DNA from: an uncultured Acetatifactor sp.
GTDB taxonomy: Bacteria; Bacillota; Clostridia; Lachnospirales; Lachnospiraceae
Reading direction: 5' to 3'
Assembly: GCA_910586485.1 (NCBI GenBank)
Contig: CAJUIA010000029.1
Span: 1 to 53,228, forward strand
Length of the DNA: 53,228 nucleotides
Shown: one piece after another, positions 1-8,792 of the stretch
How positions within the stretch are numbered: position 1 is the first letter of the stretch
How the letters are laid out: each line of letters begins with the position of its first letter
Made by a program: the position numbers and the translations under genes
Notes under the pieces: model-generated
Told to the model about the DNA's origin: nothing
Database searches by the model: none
The model's input: only the letters and a program-made list of their open reading frames with translations

Positions 1-2
1 CT

Positions 3-29
3 GCCAGGGCGGCCTGTGGGGCTTTTTTT
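3..29 (+). terminator. Possible intrinsic terminator at left window edge
   Basis: A short imperfect GC-rich hairpin (CCAGG pairing with CCTGTGG around GCGG) is followed by seven T residues at 23-29. It would end transcription coming from the left on the plus strand. The stem is weak and the window edge may cut a longer one, so this is tentative. Confidence 0.35.
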
Positions 30-106
30 GTCAAAAGACTGTCAAACTCAGGATTATAGCATATGCAATTTTATTTTACAATATGCTTTTTCGTTACATT
101 TCCCGA

Positions 107-1873
107 TCATGCCGTGATCTCATGGTGGATCTGCAGCTCATACAGCTTTTTGTAAATGCCGTTTTGGGCCAGCAGCTCCTGATGAGTGCCCCGTTCCCGG
201 ATCTTTCCCTTGTGCATAACCATGATACAGTCCGCGTGCTGGATGGTGGAGAGTCTGTGAGCCACCATGATGGTAGTGCGTCCTTTCATCAGTTTTTCCA
301 GAGCCTCCTGGATCAGCAGCTCCGTCTCCGTGTCAATATTGGCAGTGGCCTCGTCCATAACCAGAATGCTGGGCTTATGTGCCAGCGTGCGGGCAAAGGA
401 CAGCAGCTGCCGTTCTCCGGCGGAAAAGGTGGCGCCCCGCTCCGAGACAGGCTCTTCGTAGCCCTTTGGCAGTCTTTCGATAAAGTGGGAGGCATTTACA
501 TATTCTGCCGCTGCCCTGATTTCCTCCGAAGTGATTTCGTCATTATATAGCCGGATATTACTTTCAACCGTCCCCTCAAAGATGAATACATCCTGCTGCA
601 TCTGGCCGATGGCGCTGCGCAGCTTACTTTTGCTTAAGCGTCGTATATCAACGCCGTCAATGTAAATATGTCCCTGCTGGATGTCGTAATATCGTCCGAT
701 TAGATTCAGAATAGACGATTTGCCCGCGCCGGTAGCGCCCACAAAGGCTACGCTCTGTCCGGGCTCGATCACAAAGGATACGTCCCGCAGCACATAATTT
801 TCATCATCATAGGCAAACCATACATGATCAAATTCAATCTGCCCTTTGATTTCGGGAAGGACAACGGGCTGATCTGCTTCCGGAACCAGGGCTTCTTCAT
901 CCATAATGGTAAAAATCTTTTCGCCGGAGGCCAGGGAGGACTGAAGGGTGGAGAACTGCTCCGCCAGTTCCTGGATCGGCTCAAAAAAGGATTGAATATA
1001 TTGGGCAAAAATATACAGGGTGCCGATGGGGATAATCCCGTTTAAGACATCCCGGCTGCCTAAGCCCAGTACAATCATCAGAGACAGGACGCTGAGGATG
1101 TAAATCAGCGGCCGGAAAATGGCAAATACCAGCATCTCCCGATAAAAAGCTCTGTAATATTTATAATTCTTGTCATTAAATTCCTCAAACTTTCTTTCTT
1201 CCCGCCCAAAAAGCTGTATGATGCGCATACCGGAAAGATTTTCCGAAAGAAAGGTATTCAGGTCGGTGAGCCGCGTTCTGGTAATGCGGTAGGTTTTTCT
1301 GGAAATGATCCGGAAAATCACCGTCAATACCGCCACCACCGGCAGCAGCACAAAGGAAATCAGCGCCAGCTTCCAGTCCAGAATCAGCATCACCGCCGCC
1401 AGGCCTATAATTTTGACAACATTTCGAAACAGCCGCACCAAAATGCCGGAGTACATTTCACTTAAGGCTTCCACATCGTTGGTGGCTCTTGTCACCAGCT
1501 TTCCTACCGGCGTTAAATCAAAATACCGGCTGCTTAATTTCTGAATATGTGAGTAAAGCTCCTGGCGAACGGTATGAATAATGTTCTGGCCGATTTTCTG
1601 CAGCAGCCACATGGGAACGACGGTGAAGAAAAAGCTCAAAACCAGCACAATACCGTACTTTACGGCGGTCTCCATAATGATGTCATAGCTGCCCTGTTCC
1701 TCAAACAGATCAATGGCATCGCCGATCAGGATGGGGCGGTAAAGCTCCAGAGCGGTCAGGCCAAGCATCAGGAACAGGCAGAGAAGCACCTGGCCCAGAT
1801 ATGGCTTCATATAGGAGAGAAGCCGCAGTAAAACACTTCCCTTGTAAGCGGATTCTATTTTATCTTCCTGCAT
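107..1873 (-). CDS. ABC exporter, fused permease/ATPase half (second subunit)
   Basis: A 588-residue half-exporter of the multidrug/lipid (MsbA/BmrCD-like) type. It has an N-terminal six-helix transmembrane domain (residues ~20-310) and a C-terminal nucleotide-binding domain with Walker A GATGAGKSS, a signature that reads SAGERQLLS rather than LSGGQ, Walker B ILVMDEAT and the AHRLS switch. The start at 1873 is chosen because GAGG lies 5 bases upstream; an in-frame upstream start would lack an RBS. It follows another half-exporter on the same strand, so the two probably form a heterodimer in the membrane. The altered signature suggests, but does not prove, one degenerate ATP site. The substrate is unknown. 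Confidence 0.9.
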   Translation of the reverse strand: MQEDKIESAYKGSVLLRLLSYMKPYLGQVLLCLFLMLGLTALELYRPILIGDAIDLFEEQGSYDIIMETAVKYGIVLVLSFFFTVVPMWLLQKIGQNIIHTVRQELYSHIQKLSSRYFDLTPVGKLVTRATNDVEALSEMYSGILVRLFRNVVKIIGLAAVMLILDWKLALISFVLLPVVAVLTVIFRIISRKTYRITRTRLTDLNTFLSENLSGMRIIQLFGREERKFEEFNDKNYKYYRAFYREMLVFAIFRPLIYILSVLSLMIVLGLGSRDVLNGIIPIGTLYIFAQYIQSFFEPIQELAEQFSTLQSSLASGEKIFTIMDEEALVPEADQPVVLPEIKGQIEFDHVWFAYDDENYVLRDVSFVIEPGQSVAFVGATGAGKSSILNLIGRYYDIQQGHIYIDGVDIRRLSKSKLRSAIGQMQQDVFIFEGTVESNIRLYNDEITSEEIRAAAEYVNASHFIERLPKGYEEPVSERGATFSAGERQLLSFARTLAHKPSILVMDEATANIDTETELLIQEALEKLMKGRTTIMVAHRLSTIQHADCIMVMHKGKIRERGTHQELLAQNGIYKKLYELQIHHEITA

Positions 1874-2012
1874 AATAACCTCATTTCTGCGCCGTTTTGG
1901 GTATATGCTCAACCCTCCGGCGTATATTTTCCGGTAATTCGCCGTTTGATTCTCCCAAACAGGGCTCCGGCGCTTTGCAATCTACGGTAAAGCTGCCCTG
2001 CACTTTGCAGCA

Positions 2013-3803
2013 TTATGTACTTTCCTGCAGCTGCTGCTCCAGCTGCTGCTTTTCGTTAATGTGGGCATAGAAGCCGCCCAGGGCCACCAGCTCGTCATGG
2101 GTGCCGTATTCCGTAAGCTCACCGTCTGTCAGCACCGCAATATGATCCGCCTTCTGCAGGGTGGAAATGCGGTGGGCAATGACAATAGTGGTTTTGTTCT
2201 GGCGCAGGCGCAGAAGATTTTCCAGAATCTGCTCTTCCGTGTCCGTGTCCACTGCCGACAGGGAATCGTCCAAAATCAATACGGCAGAATCCTTCAAAAG
2301 CGCGCGGGCAATGGAGCTGCGCTGTTTTTGGCCGCCGGAAAGAGTGACGCCTCTTTCGCCCACCAGCGTCAGGTAATTTTCCGGGAAGTCCATGATATTG
2401 TCATGGATGCAGGCAGCCTTCGCTGCCCGGTGAATATTTCCGCGCAGTTCGGGATGCTCTTGAATGCGTTCCTCCAGGCCGAAGGCAATATTTTCCTCCA
2501 GGGTATCCGAGAACAGGAAATTTTCCTGGGGGACATAGGCCATGTCCCGGTGAAGAATACTTAAAGGAATTTCGTCTATGGGCTTTCCGTCTATTAACAG
2601 CATTCCCTTTTTACAGTCATAAACCCGCAGCAGCAGGTCCGCAAGGGAGGATTTTCCGCTGCCGGTGCGGCCCAGAATACCCAGCATTTCGCCGGGACGG
2701 ATATGGAGATCAATATTTTTCAGTACGGGCAGTTCGCCGTCGGGATAGGTAAAGGTCAGGTTTTCCAGCCGGATGTCGCCCTCCAGATGCAGCTCGCAGT
2801 CCGCGGAAAGCGGGGAATCCGCATCCACAATATCCGGCTTCTCCTGAAAAATTGCCGCTACCCGGTGAAAGGCCGCCGCAGCCTGACTGAAGGTGTTGAC
2901 ACAGTCTCCGCAGGCAATCATGGGCCAGACCAGCATCCCGATATAGGAATTAAAGGCCACAAACTGGCCGATGGATACCTGGCCCTCCAGTACCATTTTT
3001 CCGCCGAAAACAAGCGTCAGCAGAAGGCTTAAGCCCGTTACCATATCCAGTGCCGCGCCGAAGATTGCCTGGAGCTTCGCTACGGAAAGATTCTTTTCCA
3101 TGTTATTGCGGCTGGCGTCCTGAAAGACTTTGAAATCGGCATCCTCCTGGACAAAGGCCTTCAGTACTCGAATCCCCGCCAGGCTTTCCTGGGCCTTGTC
3201 GGAAAGATAAGAAAATGCTTCCTGCCGTCTGGTCTGCCGCCTTTTCTGTTCGGTGCCGTAATAGTAACAGCCGAAGGCCACCAGTGTCAGGGGAATAAAG
3301 GCCAGCATGGTCAGCTTAAAATCCACATAAAAAATCATTTTAAAAAGCACCATAATCGTCATAACCACGGCGTCAAAGGTAGTGATCACCGCGATTCCCA
3401 CTGCCTGGCGAATGGCCTGTAAATCGTTGGTAAAATGTGCCATCAGGTCGCCTGTCTTATGGCTGTTGTAGAAACGGGCGGAAAGGGTTTCCAGATGCCC
3501 GAACAGGTCGTTGCGCATTTTATATTCGATTCCACGGGAAGCGCCGATGATAAAAAAGCGCCAGCCGAAACGGCCCAGCATCATGGTAAGGCCGGCCAGC
3601 AGGATTTTCAGCAAAATGGGCTTTACGCCCTCAAAGCCAAAGGCGCCCTCCGTCAGGCCGTCAATGATCTCGCCGGTGTACTGGGGAATGTATAGGCTTG
3701 CCAGGTCTACCAGCAGCAGGACGATGACGCCCAGCAGATAATGCCATTTATAGCTCCACAGGTAAGGGAGCATGGATAATTTTTTAGGTCTTGCTTCGTT
3801 CAT
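2013..3803 (-). CDS. ABC exporter, fused permease/ATPase half (first subunit)
   Basis: A 596-residue half-exporter: transmembrane domain (~15-310), then an ATPase domain with Walker A GRTGSGKSS, signature TLSGGQKQR, Walker B VLILDDSLSAVD and AHRIS. After Walker B it has D-S where the catalytic Glu is usual. That is typical of the non-catalytic site in heterodimeric exporters such as BmrC/BmrD, and it complements the partner at 107-1873. The RBS AAGGAAAA sits upstream of the ATG. It is the middle gene of a minus-strand run, 34 bases after the GH9 gene and 139 bases before its partner. Confidence 0.92.
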   Translation of the reverse strand: MNEARPKKLSMLPYLWSYKWHYLLGVIVLLLVDLASLYIPQYTGEIIDGLTEGAFGFEGVKPILLKILLAGLTMMLGRFGWRFFIIGASRGIEYKMRNDLFGHLETLSARFYNSHKTGDLMAHFTNDLQAIRQAVGIAVITTFDAVVMTIMVLFKMIFYVDFKLTMLAFIPLTLVAFGCYYYGTEQKRRQTRRQEAFSYLSDKAQESLAGIRVLKAFVQEDADFKVFQDASRNNMEKNLSVAKLQAIFGAALDMVTGLSLLLTLVFGGKMVLEGQVSIGQFVAFNSYIGMLVWPMIACGDCVNTFSQAAAAFHRVAAIFQEKPDIVDADSPLSADCELHLEGDIRLENLTFTYPDGELPVLKNIDLHIRPGEMLGILGRTGSGKSSLADLLLRVYDCKKGMLLIDGKPIDEIPLSILHRDMAYVPQENFLFSDTLEENIAFGLEERIQEHPELRGNIHRAAKAACIHDNIMDFPENYLTLVGERGVTLSGGQKQRSSIARALLKDSAVLILDDSLSAVDTDTEEQILENLLRLRQNKTTIVIAHRISTLQKADHIAVLTDGELTEYGTHDELVALGGFYAHINEKQQLEQQLQEST

Positions 3804-3837
3804 AATATTTTTCCTTATTGCTCGTACAAGTATCTGT

Positions 3838-5442
3838 CTATGCCGTTACGGAAGCCAGCAGCTGAAGAAACGCCGAGTTCCAGTAGATGGTGACTTCGTT
3901 GGTGGAATAGCTTCCCGTCATGTCAACCAGACATTTTGCCGGGGCAGGAGCCGTTTCTTTTGTAAACATGCTCTTGATGGTTTCATCTGCAATCCAGCTG
4001 CAGGGGCCGCCGGAAAGCATACCGGGCATGGCCTTGCCGAGGAAGCCGGAGGGTCTGTGGTGGGGATGTTTGACGGCATCGGTGCCGCAGCCGGTGACGA
4101 AGCACAGCCCCAGACAGTTGCGTCCTAAAAGATAGTGAAGCTGCGCCGCGGCGGCATCCAGGTATTTCCGCTCTCCGGTAAGCTTCCAGGCATCATAGAG
4201 ATGGAGACCGTTGTTTGCCGCGTTCATTGCGCTGCCCCAGACGTATTGCCCCGGCTTCAGGGCGGTGCCGTAACCATCCGCCTCGGCTGTCTGCAAAAGC
4301 TCGTCGGCCAGAGAAAGCATGGCCTGACGTATGGCGGTCCTTAAGTCCTCGTCCACGGGGCGCATCGTGTTCAGATAGGCAAGATTCCCATAGCTCCCCA
4401 TATCGGCCCAGCCATAGCCCTGATAAATTTTTTTCTGGGCAAGGACCTCGAAGTCCGCCCTGTACTGCTGATCTCCAAAAGCATTGTACAGCTCTGCCGC
4501 CGCCCAGTAACGCTCGTCCAGATCGCAGGAGTCGCCGTATTCTCCGGTGGTGATTCCCTGTGGATTTTTAAAGCCGCCGGGCAGCTCCATTTTTTTCATG
4601 GCCTCATAAGCTTTTCTGGAAGCCGCTTCCAGCCTGCCGGCATAAGCCGGATCATATTTTTCGTAAAAGCGTACCGCCATGGCGCATACCGCTGCAAAGT
4701 CGCCCGTAGCGGTGACGGAGACGGGGCTTAAGACGATTTCTTCCGTCTCGTCCTCCGGCATAATAAAAGCACAGAAATTATGGCAGGATGCTTTGTGATA
4801 CAGGGTGCCGTCCTCCCGCTGCATCTTCATCATCCAGTCCAGCTCGTATTTCAGTTCCTCCAGATAATCAGGAAGCGGAGCAGCCGCTTTGTTTTCAGGG
4901 CACCGATAGCTGCCGCAGAGGGCGCCGTTCCGCTCCGCCGCATAAAGAAGCTGCGCCACGGCCATGGCCCCAGGACCTACATAGCGCCCGTAATCGCCGG
5001 CGTCGTGCCAGCCGCCGGTCACATCCCTTGTTTCTTCACTTTGATAAAGGCGGCCGATCTTCGTGTGGCAGGCCCTGTGCCCATAGAGCCCTGCTGCTTT
5101 TTCGGGAAGGTCATATCCGCAGCGCTGGAGATAGAAGAAGGCCATGGCCTTCTGAAAGGTATCCTTATAAGCGTCCTCGCCTACGATAAAGGTGTCGGAC
5201 TCGCCCAGGCCTTCTGCAGTGACGTAATAGCGTCCGTTTTCCGTGACGGCGGAAAAGTCGCCCACATAATTTGTTTCGCCGGCGGAAGGGTTTTCGATCC
5301 GTCTGTCAGCCCTGCCGGTGAATACGCAGGCACCGCTGCTTGTATGCACGTTGAAGGAAACGGGCCTGTCGGTGCGGAAGGTGACCTGCTTCTGCATCCA
5401 GGGCAGGTAGCCGCACTGGTTTATAAAAATGTTTTTGTACAT
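3838..5442 (-). CDS. Intracellular GH9 cellodextrinase / endoglucanase-like glycosidase
   Basis: A 534-residue glycoside hydrolase family 9 protein. Residues ~1-90 look like the N-terminal immunoglobulin-like domain of this family (INQCGYLP at the start). The rest is the (alpha/alpha)6 barrel with the catalytic DAGD motif at 147-150, HHRPSG near 461-466 and the acid/base Glu516 in STNEVTIYWNS. There is no signal peptide, so it should act in the cytosol on imported cello-oligosaccharides, as described for the GH9 cellodextrinase Ced1 of Butyrivibrio. RBS AAAGAGG is 7 bases from the ATG. It is first in a run with two ABC exporter genes. An exo-glucosaminidase-type specificity cannot be excluded. 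Confidence 0.88.
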   Translation of the reverse strand: MYKNIFINQCGYLPWMQKQVTFRTDRPVSFNVHTSSGACVFTGRADRRIENPSAGETNYVGDFSAVTENGRYYVTAEGLGESDTFIVGEDAYKDTFQKAMAFFYLQRCGYDLPEKAAGLYGHRACHTKIGRLYQSEETRDVTGGWHDAGDYGRYVGPGAMAVAQLLYAAERNGALCGSYRCPENKAAAPLPDYLEELKYELDWMMKMQREDGTLYHKASCHNFCAFIMPEDETEEIVLSPVSVTATGDFAAVCAMAVRFYEKYDPAYAGRLEAASRKAYEAMKKMELPGGFKNPQGITTGEYGDSCDLDERYWAAAELYNAFGDQQYRADFEVLAQKKIYQGYGWADMGSYGNLAYLNTMRPVDEDLRTAIRQAMLSLADELLQTAEADGYGTALKPGQYVWGSAMNAANNGLHLYDAWKLTGERKYLDAAAAQLHYLLGRNCLGLCFVTGCGTDAVKHPHHRPSGFLGKAMPGMLSGGPCSWIADETIKSMFTKETAPAPAKCLVDMTGSYSTNEVTIYWNSAFLQLLASVTA

Positions 5443-5707
5443 AAGAGACCTCTTTCCGGAGCAAGTTTTCTGATATAGGCTCCATTTCAGAATTATAACA
5501 TTTTTTGCTGCGGCTGCCTAGAGAGATTATTTCGGAAGCAGGCCGATGCGTTTCCGGCAAATATATTTATATGCCATTCCCTTTTCGAAAATTTGATTGC
5601 TTTTCGGGCGGCTGCCGGATATAATTGAGGTAAGAACAGTTGCGTGAGAAGATTTCTAATGGTATGCGGTATTTTTACAGGCGGATTTGTTCGCTTTGGG
5701 ATTATGT

Positions 5708-5726
5708 GATTCCGCAAAGCGGAATC
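5708..5726. promoter_or_regulatory. Perfect 8-bp palindrome upstream of GNAT gene
   Basis: GATTCCGC, AAA, GCGGAATC form a perfect inverted repeat with a 3-base spacer, 40 bases before the acetyltransferase start. No T-run follows, so an operator or a leader hairpin is more likely than a terminator. Confidence 0.4.
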
Positions 5727-5766
5727 ATGGAGGTTAGTGTGCAGAAAGGAACTGAGGATCAAGCAA

Positions 5767-6222
5767 ATGATGGAGTTTACAAAAGCTGGTACTGCAGATG
5801 CGTTAGTGTTAAGCAGTATTTCCAGGCGTGCGTTTGAAAGTGACATTGCGGTTGGCGCCCTTTCAAAGGCAGGCCCGCCCGGATACAGATCGGTAAGCTT
5901 TTATACGAAGATGGCAAGAATGAATCATTTATATAAATTGTCAGCGGACGGCCTGATTGCAGGAGGCGCCCTCCTTTTTGCGGATGGATTGCGGCTGAAT
6001 ATAGGCAGAATATTTGTAGATCCCGAACATTTCAGAAAAGGGTATGGCATATTTATCATGCAGGAAATTGAAAAAATTTTTCCTGATGTGGAAGAAATGT
6101 CGCTTGATACCCCTGTCTGGAATGTCCGCACAAATACTTTTTACCAAAAATTGGGCTATGTCAGATATAAGGAAGATCACGAGTTTATTTACTACAGGAA
6201 ACAATTAAGTCAGAGCTCTTAA
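5767..6222 (+). CDS. GNAT family N-acetyltransferase
   Basis: A 151-residue acetyltransferase. It has the GNAT core: FVDPEHFRKGYG (the acetyl-CoA pyrophosphate-binding loop, here with K-G-Y-G), then strand/helix and a C-terminal NTFYQKLGYVRY motif typical of the family. The start at 5767 (or 5770, two adjacent ATGs) is favoured by GAGG about 9 bases upstream; an in-frame GTG at 5737 has no better RBS. The substrate is not predictable. The 3' end overlaps the convergent hydrolase remnant by 18 bases. Confidence 0.8.
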   Translation: MMEFTKAGTADALVLSSISRRAFESDIAVGALSKAGPPGYRSVSFYTKMARMNHLYKLSADGLIAGGALLFADGLRLNIGRIFVDPEHFRKGYGIFIMQEIEKIFPDVEEMSLDTPVWNVRTNTFYQKLGYVRYKEDHEFIYYRKQLSQSS

Positions 6223-6813
6223 CAGGTCCTCGTTCAGCATTTCGTTTGAGTCACCTCGGACAATTCCCATATGCGTACTGTGAATTCCCTGATCAAACAG
6301 AAGATACCGAATATTGGTTTTACGAAGAAGCGCCTGGTGACCGTAAATACTTACCGTTTCACACAATACTTCTTCATCGTTTTTTCCCTGGGCGATTACA
6401 ATTTTAGTTTCAGAACCGTTGATTCCGTCAACTGCGCTTAAATTTTTTCCCCACCCAAAGTAGATGAACTGTGCAATCCGAACCAACAGCTCAACAAGAG
6501 AAGAAAGTTTCTTTATATTTGCCTTGGCATAAGAATGAATGACTTGATTGATTGTCGCAAATCCGGCCACGGAAACAACCTTGTCAACAGTCACATCGGC
6601 AAAATTTAAGACGGTACAGACCGCATATCCTCCCATGCTGTGTCCGAACAAGGTGATTGGGAGTTCATATTGCTCTGCATAATGAACAGCGGCTCGCAAA
6701 ACGAGGACAGCCTGCGAAAATCCACGAAAGGATCCCGGATTATCCCGATATGCTGTATTACCAATATGAAAACATTTTCGTCTGTTGAGTTGATTTTGCA
6801 TTGCAAATCGCAT
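6205..6813 (-). pseudogene. 5'-truncated alpha/beta hydrolase
   Basis: The reading frame encodes the C-terminal two thirds of an alpha/beta hydrolase: nucleophile elbow GHSMGGYA (Ser at about residue 59), an acidic segment and a terminal IHSTHMG containing the likely catalytic His. Family members usually carry about 80-100 more residues before the elbow, with the oxyanion-hole strand; these are absent. The 5' end runs into the promoter of the antitoxin gene, and no RBS precedes the first ATG. It looks like a remnant left by insertion or deletion. A functional short hydrolase is less likely. Confidence 0.65.
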
Positions 6814-6818
6814 ATACT
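6790..6818 (+). promoter_or_regulatory. Sigma-A promoter for the antitoxin gene
   Basis: TTGATT (6790-6795), a 17-base spacer and TATACT (6813-6818) lie 35 bases before the relB-like start. The promoter sits over the truncated end of the opposing hydrolase remnant. Confidence 0.65.
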
Positions 6819-6852
6819 ATAAGTGCATTAAATCACGAAAGGAGTTGATGTT

Positions 6853-7128
6853 ATGGCAGATACAACAAATTTCAGCGTCCGCATGGACAGTGAAATCAAA
6901 AAGCGGTGTGAGAGTTTGTACAGTGAATTGGGGATGAATCTTACTACCGCTATTAATGTTTTTTTGCGCCAGTCTCTTCGTGTCGGAGGCTTTCCCTTTG
7001 ACGTAAAGCTTGAACAGCCCAACAGGGAAACCATTACTGCCATGCTGGAAGCGGAGCACATTGCACATGATCCAAATGTGAAGCACTATTCCGATGTTGA
7101 GGAAGCCCTTCGGGAGCTGAAAAGATGA
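6853..7128 (+). CDS. relB: RelB/DinJ-family antitoxin (orphan)
   Basis: A 91-residue ribbon-helix-helix antitoxin of the RelB/DinJ type. The start MADTTNFSVRMD leads into the beta strand that reads the operator, followed by ITTAINVFLRQ-like helices (here LTTAINVFLRQSL). The C-terminal half would wrap the toxin. RBS AAAGGAG is 8 bases upstream. The stop overlaps the next ATG in an ATGA arrangement, the usual coupling to a YafQ/RelE toxin, but the toxin frame here is cut after about 14 recognisable residues. It may still autoregulate its promoter. Confidence 0.88.
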   Translation: MADTTNFSVRMDSEIKKRCESLYSELGMNLTTAINVFLRQSLRVGGFPFDVKLEQPNRETITAMLEAEHIAHDPNVKHYSDVEEALRELKR

Positions 7129-7220
7129 AGCGTGATATTGTGTGGACCGCAAAGATTTACTACAGGAAAAACGTAATTGACAAGGAAGAAATGAGGTGTC
7201 CGCATCGTGAAACAGATTAA
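7125..7220 (+). pseudogene. YafQ/RelE-type toxin remnant
   Basis: The ATG overlaps the antitoxin stop (ATGA). The first residues, MKRDIVWTAK, resemble the start of YafQ-like mRNA interferases, but the frame ends after 31 codons where about 90 are expected, and the toxin core and catalytic residues are missing. Its tail overlaps the start of the C39-like gene by 14 bases. The sequence suggests a deletion joining the toxin start to the neighbouring gene. Confidence 0.6.
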
Positions 7221-7575
7221 TTATATAAAGCAGCCTACGGAGTATTTATGTGGACAGGCCTGTGTTGCCATGCTTGCAGGAGTAACGGTAGAGGAAGTGG
7301 TTTCCGTGATGGAAAATGATAAGGGCACAGGGAAAAAGGATATTGAGAGGGCGCTGAACCACTATGGAATCAAGCAGGCGAAAACGATGACGAAAGCAGA
7401 TAATACGTCGGCTTTACCAAAAGTATGTATTCTTAAAGTTCTCCTGCCAAAATACGGGCATTGGATTTTATACTGTGACGGGACTTATTATGACCCGGAA
7501 TTCGGAGTGATGAAGGAATTGTATCCCAAAGCAAGAATCCAGTCGTATCTGGAGATTTTTACAGAGGAAGGGTAG
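7207..7575 (+). CDS. C39-like papain-fold protein
   Basis: A 122-residue protein resembling the peptidase C39 fold: QPTEYLCGQACVAML carries a Gln and the candidate nucleophile Cys, and GHWILYCDGTYYDPEFG carries the His and a following Asp. It has no signal peptide or transmembrane segment and no fused ABC domain, so it is not a bacteriocin transporter. It may be a small stand-alone cysteine protease-like enzyme or an inactive binding domain. The GTG start is supported by GAGGTG 8 bases upstream. It lies directly behind the antitoxin gene and may share its promoter. Confidence 0.65.
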   Translation: MKQINYIKQPTEYLCGQACVAMLAGVTVEEVVSVMENDKGTGKKDIERALNHYGIKQAKTMTKADNTSALPKVCILKVLLPKYGHWILYCDGTYYDPEFGVMKELYPKARIQSYLEIFTEEG

Positions 7576-7653
7576 AAGGGAATTATTCTGTACGGTGCTG
7601 ACGAACGCCGGCTGCTGGCAGCCGCATAGAAACGGCAGAAGGAGAGCAAAAAA

Positions 7654-8307
7654 ATGAACACGGTAGTATTTGATATGGACGGCGTTTTATTTGATACGGA
7701 ACGGCTTTGCGAGCGGAGCTGGCTGGTGATGGCGGAGGAAGCCGGGCTGCCGGGAATGGAGGAAATCTTTCCCAAATGTATCGGTCTGAACGCCAATGAC
7801 AGCAGACGGATCGTGATGGAGGCCTACGGGGAGGATTTTGACTACGAGGGCTTCCGGACCAAAGCCTCAGACTGGTTTTGGGATTACATTGAAAAAAATG
7901 GGCTGCCCGTAAAGCCTGGTGTCCGGGAGCTTCTTGACTGGCTGCAAAAGCAGGGCTTTCGAGTGGGGCTTGCCTCATCCACCAGGCGCTCTACCGTGCT
8001 GAATCACCTAGAGCAGGCGGGAATCCGTGATTTTTTTGCGGTGATTGTTACGGGGGACATGGTAGAGCATTCCAAGCCGCAGCCGGATATTTATCTGCTG
8101 GCCTGTGATCAGCTTGGCACACAGCCGGAGCAGGCTTATGCCATTGAGGATTCGCCAAACGGGATCCGCTCCGCACATGCCGCGGGGATGACGCCTCTGA
8201 TGGTGCCGGATATGATCGCACCGGATGAAGAGATGGCCCGTCTGAGCAGAAAGATATTTAAGGATTTGGGCGAGGTGCTGGAATTTTTACAGGAGAAATC
8301 CAAATGA
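7654..8307 (+). CDS. HAD-family phosphatase / beta-phosphoglucomutase-like
   Basis: A 217-residue HAD subfamily IA hydrolase. Motif I is DMDGVLFDTE near the N-terminus with the nucleophile and acid aspartates, then an alpha-helical cap, motif II GLASST, motif III KPQPD and motif IV EDSPNG. It probably dephosphorylates a sugar phosphate or acts as a phosphoglucomutase in the cytosol. AAGGAG is well placed upstream. Its stop overlaps the next gene in an ATGA, so it is translationally coupled to two flavodoxin-like genes. Confidence 0.9.
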   Translation: MNTVVFDMDGVLFDTERLCERSWLVMAEEAGLPGMEEIFPKCIGLNANDSRRIVMEAYGEDFDYEGFRTKASDWFWDYIEKNGLPVKPGVRELLDWLQKQGFRVGLASSTRRSTVLNHLEQAGIRDFFAVIVTGDMVEHSKPQPDIYLLACDQLGTQPEQAYAIEDSPNGIRSAHAAGMTPLMVPDMIAPDEEMARLSRKIFKDLGEVLEFLQEKSK

Positions 8308-8792
8308 AATTGATTATAACCGATCTGGAAGACTTCAAGGCTTCGGTGGAAGGCGATCACAAAATCATTCAACCTCAGGGGAATATCCAAAACTGCATCG
8401 GATGCTTTGGGTGCTGGGCTAGGACGCCGGGAAGGTGCGTGATTCATGACGGATACGAGAACACGGGGATTGATATGAGTAAATGCACGGAGCTGATTTT
8501 CGTGAGCAGATGCTGCTATGGCAGTGTGAGCCCCTTTGTAAAAACCGTGCAGGACCGGGCGATTTCTTATATTCATCCGGATTTTGTGATGCGCAGGGGC
8601 GAAATGCACCATAAGCGTAGATATGATAATGTGATCCTGCTGTCCGCCTATTATTACGGAGAAAATATCACGGATGCGGAAAAGGAGACGGCGCGGAAGA
8701 TTTTGGAGGCAAATGCGGATAACTATGACGGAAGCGTAAAGGATATATACTTTTACAAATCCGCAGAGGAATTGGAGGGCCTGCTGATATGA
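8304..8792 (+). CDS. Flavodoxin-fold NAD(P)H-dependent oxidoreductase-like protein
   Basis: A 162-residue protein of the NADPH-dependent FMN reductase family. It carries the cysteine cluster CIGCFGCW..TPGRC (Cys31, 34, 37, 45) that follows the first helix in these proteins, and an SRCCYGS segment where the second flavin loop lies. The usual N-terminal GSPR flavin loop is missing or degenerate, so FMN binding is uncertain. It overlaps both neighbours by four bases (ATGA) and is a likely partner of the protein encoded at 8789-9454. Confidence 0.75.
   Translation: MKLIITDLEDFKASVEGDHKIIQPQGNIQNCIGCFGCWARTPGRCVIHDGYENTGIDMSKCTELIFVSRCCYGSVSPFVKTVQDRAISYIHPDFVMRRGEMHHKRRYDNVILLSAYYYGENITDAEKETARKILEANADNYDGSVKDIYFYKSAEELEGLLI

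Noticed and set aside
58..92. AGCATAT..ATATGCT hairpin with TTTT before the stop of the ABC gene
   Set aside because: The loop is long and AT-rich and the T-run is on the plus strand, opposite to the adjacent gene; too weak to call.
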